Origin: Novipirellula herctigrandis
GTDB lineage: Bacteria > Planctomycetota > Planctomycetia > Pirellulales > Pirellulaceae
Assembly (NCBI GenBank): GCA_007859835.1
Contig: SJPJ01000001.1
Coordinates: 245,255-309,254, forward strand
Length of the DNA: 64,000 bases
Direction: 5' to 3'
Below the pieces are notes generated by a model. The model worked only from the letters and a program-made list of their open reading frames with translations. It searched no databases and was not told the DNA's origin. Within the stretch, counting starts at the first letter, position 1. Each line of letters begins with the position of its first letter. The position numbers and the translations under genes were made by a program. Shown here in pieces: positions 36,818 through 45,451 of this stretch.

Positions 36818-38842
36818 TCAGTCCTGAATTGCGTTGGCCGATGATTCGAATGCGAATCCATCAATGGCTACCTTACTGCTGTTTTGGTAAACCGCCGTTT
36901 TCAATTCAAGTGTATGTTTACCTTCCGGCAGGACTTTCGTTTGATAGAGCTTGCTGTTGGGACCGCCCCAACTCAAGCGAATACTCTCTACGAATTTTCC
37001 ATCAATATATACATCAAAGGACCCCATCTCATTGGCAAGCGTGCCGTAGGCACTGGCCATAGAACCCGTAAACGTAAATGTCACCGAATCCCCAACGGTT
37101 TCCGAGATTCGTTCATTGCTCATGTAGTATTGGGAATCGGGATCAGGGTGCGAGACCCAATTTCCGGTGAAAGTCACTGACGCGTCCGTATCATCCACTC
37201 GTCGCCAAAAGCCTTCACAGGTTTCCTGACCGGCGATCCGTATTTCATACTCGCACTTTTTTGCATCGGGATTGTCAAGCTTTATTGAAACGGTTTTGTT
37301 TTCATAGGGTTTCAGTGCCGGAATCGAAGCTTTCTGTAGTTTCTTCCAACCTGATTTACTGAGTTCCATCACGACGGCCTGAGCAGGCTTGGAATCCACA
37401 AATCCGATGTTTTCGACGATGCTTTGGAGCATCATCGCGCCGTCCGCCTCCTTGATCTGAACGGGTAAGGCGACCAGTGAGGCCGCTGTCGGAGATCGTC
37501 CCGGAAGCGTGGCATAACCAATGACCAGATCCCCGCTTTTGGTCTGACCCAGCAGTTTGAAATCGAAATCGAAACGACTCAGTCCATGCTCGCCCTCAAA
37601 GGACACAAGCATGTCATTTCCATCTGCCTTGGAACTCACCACACGACAACCGCGACCATGGTTCACAAGTGAATCGGACCCAAAGCGAAGCGATTCCAAG
37701 TCGAGATCACGGTGAGGGTTGAAACCCTCTTCTGCCTCGATCTTGACAGTGATTCGATTTGTCGTCGCTGAAATCGGCGTTTCACTTACGATTGTCACTA
37801 ATCGTTCGACGACGAGCGGCAGAATCATATTTTTTGAGCTGTGGATATCGTTGCCTTTATCACTGCCCTTTGCCGTATCGAGTAGCGCCAGTGACAAATG
37901 AGTGGCCCGTCCGATTTCGTCCTGCAGAATTTTCGGCCGCTCAAACTTGTACCACTCATTTTTTGTACCGTCAGTGTAGAATGTCGAGGAGGCGTCGTAC
38001 GGCAACCCCTCTTCGTTCTTCCAGTGAATGCCGTCGAGCGAACGCATGTAGCCGCTCTTGCGATCCTGGGCATGGTTGTAGATACAGTGATATTGGTGCC
38101 TACTTCTCCACACGACTGGGTCTTCCGCGTAGCCGCTGTTCCGAGTGTAGTTGTGGATGGAGACCAGGTTATACGGTCCAAGAATCCCGTTGTTTGACAC
38201 GGCAATATCGCCGCCCTTTGTCATCAGTAGAATGCTTCCATCGGGCCGGAACTCCGTTGTCAGGTTCGATCCCAGCCTACCCGTTGGCCGAAGCCCTCGC
38301 GGATTCATCCTCATCCGTCCGATTCGTTTCCAAGGCCCAGGCATACGATCCGACGAATAGACATCCGCTGTCATGACATGCAACGCAAAAGTACCATCGG
38401 GCATCGTCATGACTTCGGGATTGTGCCCCTTTTTAACGATCGTTTGCGTAATCACATACGGCCCGAAGGGATTGTTGGAAACGCAATGGGCAATTTCAGA
38501 TTCAAACCAGCCGTGATGTCCAGTGCTCTCTGGCCAACGGCATACCGCGATATGGTATTTGCCGTCCTTGCCCTTGACTGGGTTACCACCCCAGTAGCAC
38601 CACTGGTCGTCCTCGACCCCATTATCTTTGTCGCGAGGCAAAACCTTATCGATTCCCCAAATGCCCTCCGATTCCAATTTGTTAATAATTGGCACCGGAA
38701 GGATCAGGTCCTTGAAGGCTCCTCCCCGCACAAGCGGTATGTCAGAAAGCGAATCATTTGCCGATTCAAGAACGTCCGGTTGATCAGCCGCTACGACGGG
38801 AATCAACGCGAATGAAATTAGAAACAGGACTAGGTTTTTCAT
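36818..38842 (-). CDS. Exported beta-propeller hydrolase-like protein with C-terminal beta-sandwich
   Basis: 674 residues with a signal peptide (FLISFALIPVVAAD). The propeller begins immediately (VRGGAFKDLILPVPI) and shares with the paralogues at 28910 and 45452 the motifs PRDKDNGVEDDQW, KKGHNPEV, YAEDPVVW, FERPKILQDEIGRATHLSL and DLESLRFGSDSLVNHGRG. After about residue 450 there is a CARDB-like sheet (VENIGFVDSKPAQAVVMEL) and then a jelly-roll (WRRVDDTDASVTFTGNW ... LPEGKHTLELK) likely to bind carbohydrate. It lacks the FN3 domains of the 28910 paralogue. Probably acts with the adjacent GH29. Exact activity unknown. Confidence 0.8.
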   Translation of the reverse strand: MKNLVLFLISFALIPVVAADQPDVLESANDSLSDIPLVRGGAFKDLILPVPIINKLESEGIWGIDKVLPRDKDNGVEDDQWCYWGGNPVKGKDGKYHIAVCRWPESTGHHGWFESEIAHCVSNNPFGPYVITQTIVKKGHNPEVMTMPDGTFALHVMTADVYSSDRMPGPWKRIGRMRMNPRGLRPTGRLGSNLTTEFRPDGSILLMTKGGDIAVSNNGILGPYNLVSIHNYTRNSGYAEDPVVWRSRHQYHCIYNHAQDRKSGYMRSLDGIHWKNEEGLPYDASSTFYTDGTKNEWYKFERPKILQDEIGRATHLSLALLDTAKGSDKGNDIHSSKNMILPLVVERLVTIVSETPISATTNRITVKIEAEEGFNPHRDLDLESLRFGSDSLVNHGRGCRVVSSKADGNDMLVSFEGEHGLSRFDFDFKLLGQTKSGDLVIGYATLPGRSPTAASLVALPVQIKEADGAMMLQSIVENIGFVDSKPAQAVVMELSKSGWKKLQKASIPALKPYENKTVSIKLDNPDAKKCEYEIRIAGQETCEGFWRRVDDTDASVTFTGNWVSHPDPDSQYYMSNERISETVGDSVTFTFTGSMASAYGTLANEMGSFDVYIDGKFVESIRLSWGGPNSKLYQTKVLPEGKHTLELKTAVYQNSSKVAIDGFAFESSANAIQD

Positions 38843-38961
38843 CTTCTTGTGTACTCTGCTTTTGGATCGAGTCTGCTGACCGGTTTTGTTTTCCTTGTCA
38901 GCTTGGTTTCAAATTGTTGTGTTTTGGAAATTCTCTAGACCAATTGGTGATCTGTAACGTG

Positions 38962-41319
38962 CTACTGAGGATCATAGACCACGACATCTTTTCGGCGAGA
39001 AGCTGGCTCCACCCGCCAATGGGTTAACTTCCCAAACTCTACCGTTCCAGTGACGATTGTGTTTTTTTCTAGATGAAGTTTGAAGTCCACATCCCATTCT
39101 TTGGGCCAAGCTGGTAATAAGAGAATTTTCCCGTCGGCTTCCTGCACCAACATGCGTTGCAGTGCCGTGGAGCCGGATCCAAAGTGGTCAAAGTCGGGAC
39201 AGGAATCCGGGCCTTCGGCTCCGTATATTGGGAAGCGACACATCGTGGATGCTTTTCGAAACCGCTGGACCAATCCGCGTTTCGCCTCGGCGGCATTTCC
39301 CGCATAGGCCCAATGGATTTGATCCTGTGTCCAGCAACTGCATGCGAAAGCGTTTTTGTTCGTCCGGTGCTCCATGGTCCACTGCACGATATCCGCCGTT
39401 CCTTGAGCTATACCAAATCGTCGAAAGGGAAAGACGGGGTAAAGTTCCGCGTTCTCAGCGTTGTGCCCGACCTCAAATACAAGCCCCGGCGCAATCGCTG
39501 GCTTGCCATCAATTTCACGCAAATGCACGTCGGGCATTTCTGACCGAAGACGTTTCCACCGGATTTGGTCTGACTCGGTGCCGATTCCCATCGCGGTCAA
39601 TTCATCCAGATTGTGCAACAATCCAGAAACGTCCGTTGCGGGGTTAATGGCAATCCACCATGTTTCCAACGCTTGAGACGGATCCAGTCGCAATTTGCCG
39701 TCCTGATCGCGCGGATAGTGTTTGTCGTAAAAGGCCATGATTTCGCGTGCAAAAGGAACTAGCACGTCATCACGAAACGCGGTGTCGCCTGAGTACTTCA
39801 GGTGCTCGATCATCATCGCAAGCGTTTCCAAACCGGAGGTGAAGTAGTAGCTGTGGCAATACCCGCTGCCGTCATTATCGCCAGGGGCGGTTTTCAGAGG
39901 CTTGTCCTCTAATCGGTATTCATTCCTCCCGGAGGGCCCGCAATCACGTTCGCCGCCGGTCGGTTCAATGTTTTCGCGAAAGTACGCTCCTTCGTGCCCG
40001 AACCAAGCTTTGGTGATTGCGGTGCGAACCGGCAACATGTCGCTGTAGTAATCAAAAAACGGTTTCATCAGCTCGCCATCACCGCTCATCAGTAACGGCC
40101 AGTACAACAGTCGTTGGTTTTGAAACGTGAAGCGACGTGCCCAGAGCCGGTCGTCTTCATGGCTTATGAACCGTTTGCCTTCGGTCTCCCAGTGGCCGTT
40201 GAGTCGTACCTGATGTTTATGGCGTTCGGGTTCATACCGTAGCGGCTGAGTGAAAAGTCCGCCGTTAAATTTGGTTTGAACTCGGCCGCGACTTTGGCAG
40301 GCCATCAAAAATCGAAAAACGTTGTAGCTTTGGGCCACAAGGGCGCCCCCGTCGATGACTTTACGCTGGCTCTTGTATCCCTCCTGGTCGACTTGGTAGC
40401 GTTCGTTGGCTTCAACGGTGTTATCGGAAACGTTGATCCGACTTCTGTCCCAGAACGACGACCACCAATCACAGTGCGACTGCCAATCCGATGCTGCATC
40501 CATCGGTTCAGAAGCCTGTTGTTCCAGATCCGCTAGCCACTGTTCAATGTCAGCCTGTTGTGTACATCGAGCATGTATTCGGATGTCGAGCTTCGCTCCC
40601 TTTCCCGACAAAGTTTTCCCTTTCCGATTTAGGTCGGGACTCTCTATCAGATTGCCGAACGTATTAAAGCGATACGGATCGGGATATTCCCCGGCCATTT
40701 CAGAGACATCGTAAAACGCCAACTCCGTCGGATAGACACTGCGGTCTCCTACCGCGTAGTACCACAGCACGTTGTCGCCACGGCCCAGCAACACATCTTG
40801 AGTCGGTGGAGAAATCGGATCGCTTGTCCGGTTTCTCGAACAAGTATCAAATCGCTCCCAAAGATCGGCCGACGCCTCTACCTCAACTTCGTCAGGCGAT
40901 TGAATCTGAACGTGGTAAACAGGACGATTTGCATCAGCCCATACATGAATTGAAATGCCGTCGGCCTCAATTTGGATCGATCCGGTTTTCAGATCCAAGG
41001 TTTGCTTGAATGGCTTGCCATCAGCAAACGGATTGGGGCTGAGAGAAATTTTGACTCGCCCTGTCTTGAAGATATCGCCGTTATAAGTAAAGGCGTCATT
41101 CTTCGACAACAATAGGTATAACGCATCATCTTCGATCGCGTAGACACCAGCGGCGATGTCGCCATTGCCTAAAGGCATTTGTCCGGTGTGGTCCGTCGAA
41201 GGACTCTCCCAGACAACATTGTATTGATCGATCGGAGCGCCAGCCGTTATATCGCGACTGTTGATCACAGTTCCGAAAACAATCAGAAGCAGCAGGAGTT
41301 GTGTCATTTTTTGCGTCAT
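38962..41319 (-). CDS. GH95-like / DUF5703 (alpha/alpha)6-barrel glycosidase
   Basis: 785 residues with an N-terminal signal peptide. The N-terminal sheet domain (YNVVWESPSTDHTGQMPLGNGDIAAGVYAI, split over residues 33-62) matches the DUF5703 type of GH95-related proteins, in which the PLGNGD motif is characteristic. The helical barrel follows (SYNVFRFLMACQSRG, TKFNGGLFTQPL, WARRFTFQNQRLLYWPLL), then a C-terminal sheet. GH95 enzymes are alpha-1,2-L-fucosidases, and at least one is known to prefer alpha-L-galactose. Its position between a GH29 gene and a beta-propeller gene on the same strand supports a shared substrate. The 299 bases upstream hold no recognisable gene. Confidence 0.82.
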   Translation of the reverse strand: MTQKMTQLLLLLIVFGTVINSRDITAGAPIDQYNVVWESPSTDHTGQMPLGNGDIAAGVYAIEDDALYLLLSKNDAFTYNGDIFKTGRVKISLSPNPFADGKPFKQTLDLKTGSIQIEADGISIHVWADANRPVYHVQIQSPDEVEVEASADLWERFDTCSRNRTSDPISPPTQDVLLGRGDNVLWYYAVGDRSVYPTELAFYDVSEMAGEYPDPYRFNTFGNLIESPDLNRKGKTLSGKGAKLDIRIHARCTQQADIEQWLADLEQQASEPMDAASDWQSHCDWWSSFWDRSRINVSDNTVEANERYQVDQEGYKSQRKVIDGGALVAQSYNVFRFLMACQSRGRVQTKFNGGLFTQPLRYEPERHKHQVRLNGHWETEGKRFISHEDDRLWARRFTFQNQRLLYWPLLMSGDGELMKPFFDYYSDMLPVRTAITKAWFGHEGAYFRENIEPTGGERDCGPSGRNEYRLEDKPLKTAPGDNDGSGYCHSYYFTSGLETLAMMIEHLKYSGDTAFRDDVLVPFAREIMAFYDKHYPRDQDGKLRLDPSQALETWWIAINPATDVSGLLHNLDELTAMGIGTESDQIRWKRLRSEMPDVHLREIDGKPAIAPGLVFEVGHNAENAELYPVFPFRRFGIAQGTADIVQWTMEHRTNKNAFACSCWTQDQIHWAYAGNAAEAKRGLVQRFRKASTMCRFPIYGAEGPDSCPDFDHFGSGSTALQRMLVQEADGKILLLPAWPKEWDVDFKLHLEKNTIVTGTVEFGKLTHWRVEPASRRKDVVVYDPQ

Positions 41320-41618
41320 GACTCTTTCTTTTCTTTGTATGCCGGTGTTGGAGTGAGGATTGACGACGGAGCATTGTTGATCATGACCACTGGGTTGTTG
41401 TGGTTGTCACTGCGATCGACGTGCTTCAGGCTGCGTTTGCCCCGTTCCGTTTCTTCATCAGAAGAGAACCATGAAAATCGCTCATCGGGTAACGAAGGCA
41501 CAACGCAGCAAGAACTGCAACGAAAACAAGAGCTGTCAGTCGTTTTGCCGATTTTTTCATAACCATCTTTTGATCAACGATTTGCAATTGGGCGAACGCT
41601 AAATTCGTGGTTTGGAAC

Positions 41619-43094
41619 TTACTTGCGTTCGATTTTCACCGCGTAAGCAAAATCACACGGTTTTTCTTTTGGAAGCTTAATGACCAAGGCATCAACTGTG
41701 TGTTCCCACTGAATCGCATCTTTGCACCCGAGCAGGCTAACCGATTTAATGTCGCCACGATAAAGTTTGCCGGCATGGCCCAGGGTGCGAATTATTAACT
41801 CGTCCCCTGGCCAATCCAACACGATGGCATAGAGATTCTTGCCATTCTGGGTGAAGCGAATGTCGTCCTTCGTGAACTTTGGGATGTACTTGTCCTTTAC
41901 GTCCCACTTTCCGTGAGCATGATGCCCAGGATGGGTTTCTTCGGTCGGGCCTTCTCCAAAGAAGGTCCACGGCACCGTGTCATAGATGGCTTCGCCGTTG
42001 ATCTTCAGCCAGCCACCGATCGCATACAGCTGTTTTTTCTGATCCGCGGTGAACGTGCCGTCCTCTAAAGGCGGAACGCTCAGTAGCATGCGTCCGTTTT
42101 TGCTGGTCATATCCACTAGCAGGTCGACCAAGTGGTTTGCGTTCTTCATTGGGTTCTTTGGATTGTGGAACCATGGAGCGGGCCAAGCATAATGTTGGGC
42201 CATGTTGATATCGGCCATCCATGGATCGTATTGCAATCCGATGAGGCTGCCGTTTTCAATGTCACGCATACCGATCCCCGGCGGTACATCAAACGACTTG
42301 TAGATAAACTCGACTTCCTTGCTTTGCTCTATTCCCATATTGAAGAAGTGAGCAATCGCTTGCTGTTGGTGCGATTCGCTAAGTGTTCCGATGGTGATGT
42401 CTTTCCCAGGCAACATGCGGCCCGCCAAGCTGCGGCCCTGCAACTCAGCCCCAACCGTACCGCCAAAACTTGTATCCACCCAAATCAAGTCAGGATGATA
42501 ATTGTCAATCGCCTCCGATACGCGAGCCAACCATCCGTCGAGAAGTCTCTCACTACGGCGTCCTTCGTTTGCGGTGTACAACTTGCTCTCTTCGTCGAGC
42601 GGATCAAGATAGAGGCTATCGTTGTTGGAGACCGTCCCCCAGATACTTCGGTTGTTGTGGAACGACATCAGCACTTTCATGTCGCGACGTTGCAACTCTC
42701 TGGTTAGCTCGCCAACGATATCGATCTTCGGTCCGCGCTTGACGGTCGTCCAGTCGGTGATTCCGCTATCCCAATTAAGAATACCGCTTCCGTGCCAAGA
42801 CACGGGGCCTGCGAATTGGGCTCCCGCTGCTTGGAACAGGTCTACCCATTCTTTCGACGAGAACTTTTCGCCCTTCCATAGTTCGAAAGCTTCAAGCGTG
42901 GACAGATCCTTATCGGGATACTGGTTTAGTACCGTCTGAGGTCCCCAGTGGCAGTAGATGCCAAATTTCATGCCATCGAGCCACTCGGGTGTATCATGCT
43001 TCCGTAGTGACGACCAATCGGGCTGATAGGTTTGCGCTTGGCATGTACAAAGAGATAAAAAGAGAACACAAGTCAACAGAATTGCTAATCGCAT
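41619..43094 (-). CDS. GH29 family alpha-L-fucosidase-like enzyme
   Basis: 491 residues. AAGGAA precedes the ATG and a signal peptide ends near TCQA-QT. GH29 landmarks: GMKFGIYCHWGPQTVLNQ, WTTVKRGPKIDIVGEL and YHPDLIWVDTSFGG, where Asp207 is the expected nucleophile. The C-terminal sandwich is shorter than in the other copies. Of the four GH29s here this is the most divergent, closest in overall plan to the copy at 27236. It is the first gene of the nine-gene minus-strand run, so the region upstream (43095-44248) probably holds the main promoter of the cluster. Confidence 0.92.
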   Translation of the reverse strand: MRLAILLTCVLFLSLCTCQAQTYQPDWSSLRKHDTPEWLDGMKFGIYCHWGPQTVLNQYPDKDLSTLEAFELWKGEKFSSKEWVDLFQAAGAQFAGPVSWHGSGILNWDSGITDWTTVKRGPKIDIVGELTRELQRRDMKVLMSFHNNRSIWGTVSNNDSLYLDPLDEESKLYTANEGRRSERLLDGWLARVSEAIDNYHPDLIWVDTSFGGTVGAELQGRSLAGRMLPGKDITIGTLSESHQQQAIAHFFNMGIEQSKEVEFIYKSFDVPPGIGMRDIENGSLIGLQYDPWMADINMAQHYAWPAPWFHNPKNPMKNANHLVDLLVDMTSKNGRMLLSVPPLEDGTFTADQKKQLYAIGGWLKINGEAIYDTVPWTFFGEGPTEETHPGHHAHGKWDVKDKYIPKFTKDDIRFTQNGKNLYAIVLDWPGDELIIRTLGHAGKLYRGDIKSVSLLGCKDAIQWEHTVDALVIKLPKEKPCDFAYAVKIERK

Positions 43095-44248
43095 GATTTA
43101 GGTTCCTTTTCGTTTTCGAAAGGCAACGCCACGTCAGATCGGCGTAGTGGCGGTGACGGAATTGTTTGAGTAATTTTGTGTTTCTCGAAGACGCACTCTG
43201 CCATCGTGATGGCAATCGCCCGCAGCGATAGGTTCTGAATCGCAGTCATGCTGGCAGACGACCAAGCGACGTCGTATTCGTCAACCAATCAAGGAAATTA
43301 TCCGCAATTAAGTTTTTGTGGATGGAAACCAACAATCGGATGGTCGGCCTCGCTCCGCCTCGGGGCATAGGACCTCGGGGCATAGGACATGTTGTTGTCG
43401 CAAATAAACATGCCGAAACGGTTTTCAACTAATTTCCTCCGCTACGTCTTCACGATGGTCAAACGAGTTTTGTTTACCACGCAACACCGGTCCTTCGATT
43501 GCTTCCGTTAGGATCACGCGAAATGCTTGATTGTTCGTTCCAAAGGTTCGCACGCACGATCCCGTTCAGGTCTAGCCCATCAAATTCAAGCCCATAGAGT
43601 TCAAGTGTCAGGGAATGGAGCTTTCGCGAAGGCGCTGGAAAAAAACGAACCAGACTATCGCGGCTGTTTGCCAAAAAAAAGGTGGGAATAGCAGGTCAAC
43701 CAGTTATCGAAATTGAGGTTAGTCGGCCTGCCCAATGTGAGGTTTTTGAAGTGTCAGGGATTTGACGGCAGTGGGAACAGTGATGCTACCCGATCACGAG
43801 CAAAGACGCCACGAAAAACAGCTAGCAATATCGACCGCGTGACTTAAAGTGCTACGCCCTGCGAAGCATCAAAATGGTGTTCGTTGGAGGGGGACGCGCC
43901 TTTTACTAAAGTAATTGTGATTGTGCGCTAACGGGAATGGTCTCATGTTTCCATGAGCGTGGTATTTCTTTCGAAGTCGAATCAATTGCATTTTGCAACC
44001 ATTCGTAGGCGAGGCCGATTGAAATTGCGAAGTCGCTCGACGTAGAGTCACTCGAAGCAGAAGAGTCACTAGAAATCGTCAGCATATTCGAACAGAATAC
44101 ACGCCCGACCTTTTTCGCCGTCAAGGATCACAACCCGCAGACGACCGCTGTTGTTGCGACGGATATGGTGTTTCACCGGTCGGGGTAAAGCAACGAAATT
44201 GAAATGTAATAAATATTCGGAAACCCTATTTAGGAACTGGATTTCACT
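43095..44248. other. 1.15-kb divergent intergenic region
   Basis: Lies between the start of the nine-gene enzyme run (minus) and the DUF1080 gene (plus), so it should contain promoters for both. A 15-bp duplication is listed separately. On the minus strand at about 43906-44266 two overlapping frames (LRVVILDGEKGRACILFEYADDF; SDFAISIGLAYEWLQNA) have a protein-like look and might be one frameshifted small gene, but no family was recognised, so it is not called. Confidence 0.4.
43358..43387. repeat. 15-bp tandem duplication upstream of the enzyme cluster
   Basis: Two perfect copies of CCTCGGGGCATAGGA in tandem, about 260 bases before the first GH29 gene. It shares the core GGGGCAT with the larger array before the rhamnosidase gene. 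Confidence 0.8.
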
Positions 44249-45328
44249 ATGCACCGCGCCGCACACAAGTTTCGATTGCTACGGCATGCATCTCTGCTAA
44301 TTTGTCCGGCAGTATGGTTAGTCGTGGCGCCGACGATCGCGATAGCAGATGGTACGAAGGCATTGAATGCGCAGAGTTCGGCCGATGCAGCTGGTTCGGA
44401 AAAACAGGCAATGCAGCAGTCGGCTGCGAAGAAGGCGAAGGCAAAGATCATTCCCTATCCGAACGCGAGTGTTTGGACAGATGCGAAAGTCGCTGCGAAG
44501 GAGTTCATCGGGTTCGATTTCATCGGCGAGTATGTGAAAGGTGATCAGGCGATTCAGGTTACACCGTCGGAGGGCAAGTTCTATTTGTCGGTTTATCGGG
44601 GCGGATTGCCCGGATCAGGCTGGGACGGCGGAACGGTTGCTCACGAGTGGTGCGAAGCGGACGCAATGAAAAAACGTTTGCAGGGTTGGAATAAGCTTGA
44701 CCGCAGCGTGGGTGTTGTTGGTAAAACCCCACCCGCCGGCGCGCTTGTGCTGTTCGACGGTTCGGGCGCGAAAGCCTGGAAAAATGGAAAGATTGAAAAC
44801 GGGTTGCTAAAGGCGGGGGCTGGGACAAAACAAACTTTTCGGGACTTTACGTTGTATCTTGAGTGGCAGGTGCCGCTAAAGCCCGAGCCGCCGATCAGTC
44901 ACCCACATCGAGGCAACAGTGGTGTCTTTGCGGTGGGCGCCTACGAGGTTCAAATCTCGGATACGTTTGGGCTCGATCATGATCCACGGGCGTGGGAAGA
45001 AATCGAAATGCTCAAGCCGGTCGATACTTGGTGTGGGAGTATTTATGGAATTCGCGCAGCGGATTTGAATATGTGTTTGCCGCCGCTTGCTTGGCAAAGT
45101 CTAGAGATTCAATTCAAGGCAGCTCGCTTCGAAGATGGAGCCAAGATTTCTCCGGCCATCATTTCCGTGATTCACAACGGCGTCAAGATACACGACAATG
45201 TTAGCCTTCCCGAAGGCACTGGCGGTGGGCCGTCTGGACCGCGTCCCGAGGTCGCCGAAGGGCCGATCTATCTTCAAAATCACGGCAATCCAAATCGGTT
45301 TCGCAATATTTGGATCGTACCACAGTAA
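44249..45328 (+). CDS. DUF1080 (3-keto-disaccharide hydrolase-like) exported protein
   Basis: 359 residues with a signal peptide (hydrophobic 14-33, cut near AIAD). A low-complexity Ala/Lys/Gln region (about 40-66) leads into an N-terminal sheet segment and then the DUF1080 concanavalin-like domain from about residue 165: LVLFDGSGAKAWK, FTLYLEWQVPLKP, RGNSGVFAVGAYEVQISDT, and the end GPIYLQNHGNPNRFRNIWI. Members of this family are now described as 3-keto-glycoside hydrolases or glycan-binding proteins of planctomycetes. It is encoded divergently from the nine-gene run and convergently with a beta-propeller gene. Exact substrate unknown. Confidence 0.87.
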   Translation: MHRAAHKFRLLRHASLLICPAVWLVVAPTIAIADGTKALNAQSSADAAGSEKQAMQQSAAKKAKAKIIPYPNASVWTDAKVAAKEFIGFDFIGEYVKGDQAIQVTPSEGKFYLSVYRGGLPGSGWDGGTVAHEWCEADAMKKRLQGWNKLDRSVGVVGKTPPAGALVLFDGSGAKAWKNGKIENGLLKAGAGTKQTFRDFTLYLEWQVPLKPEPPISHPHRGNSGVFAVGAYEVQISDTFGLDHDPRAWEEIEMLKPVDTWCGSIYGIRAADLNMCLPPLAWQSLEIQFKAARFEDGAKISPAIISVIHNGVKIHDNVSLPEGTGGGPSGPRPEVAEGPIYLQNHGNPNRFRNIWIVPQ

Positions 45329-45366
45329 GCTATCGTGACAATGAATGATCGCAGTGAACGTACAAA

Positions 45367-45406
45367 ACGATCTTGCCGGGCGGGCTAGGTTCCGTCGGCA
45401 AGTCGT
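45367..45406. terminator. Hairpin between convergent DUF1080 and beta-propeller genes
   Basis: ACGATCTTGCCG pairs with CGGCAAGTCGT (one bulged base) around a GC-rich loop. It lies between two facing genes; a TTTTG run borders it on the minus-strand side and GTTTCG on the plus side, so it can plausibly end transcription from both directions. Confidence 0.5.
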
Positions 45407-45451
45407 TTCGTTCGAGTCCAAGGTGTTGAATCAAATCAGTGGCGGTCTCTG

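Noticed and set aside
41316-41501. A 61-residue minus-strand frame upstream of the GH95-like gene
   Set aside because: Low-complexity charged text without a start signal or recognisable domain; more likely leader or intergenic DNA.
43906-44266. Possible frameshifted small gene upstream of the DUF1080 gene
   Set aside because: Two overlapping frames look somewhat protein-like, but no family is recognised and the frame would overlap the start of the DUF1080 gene; noted only in the intergenic entry.
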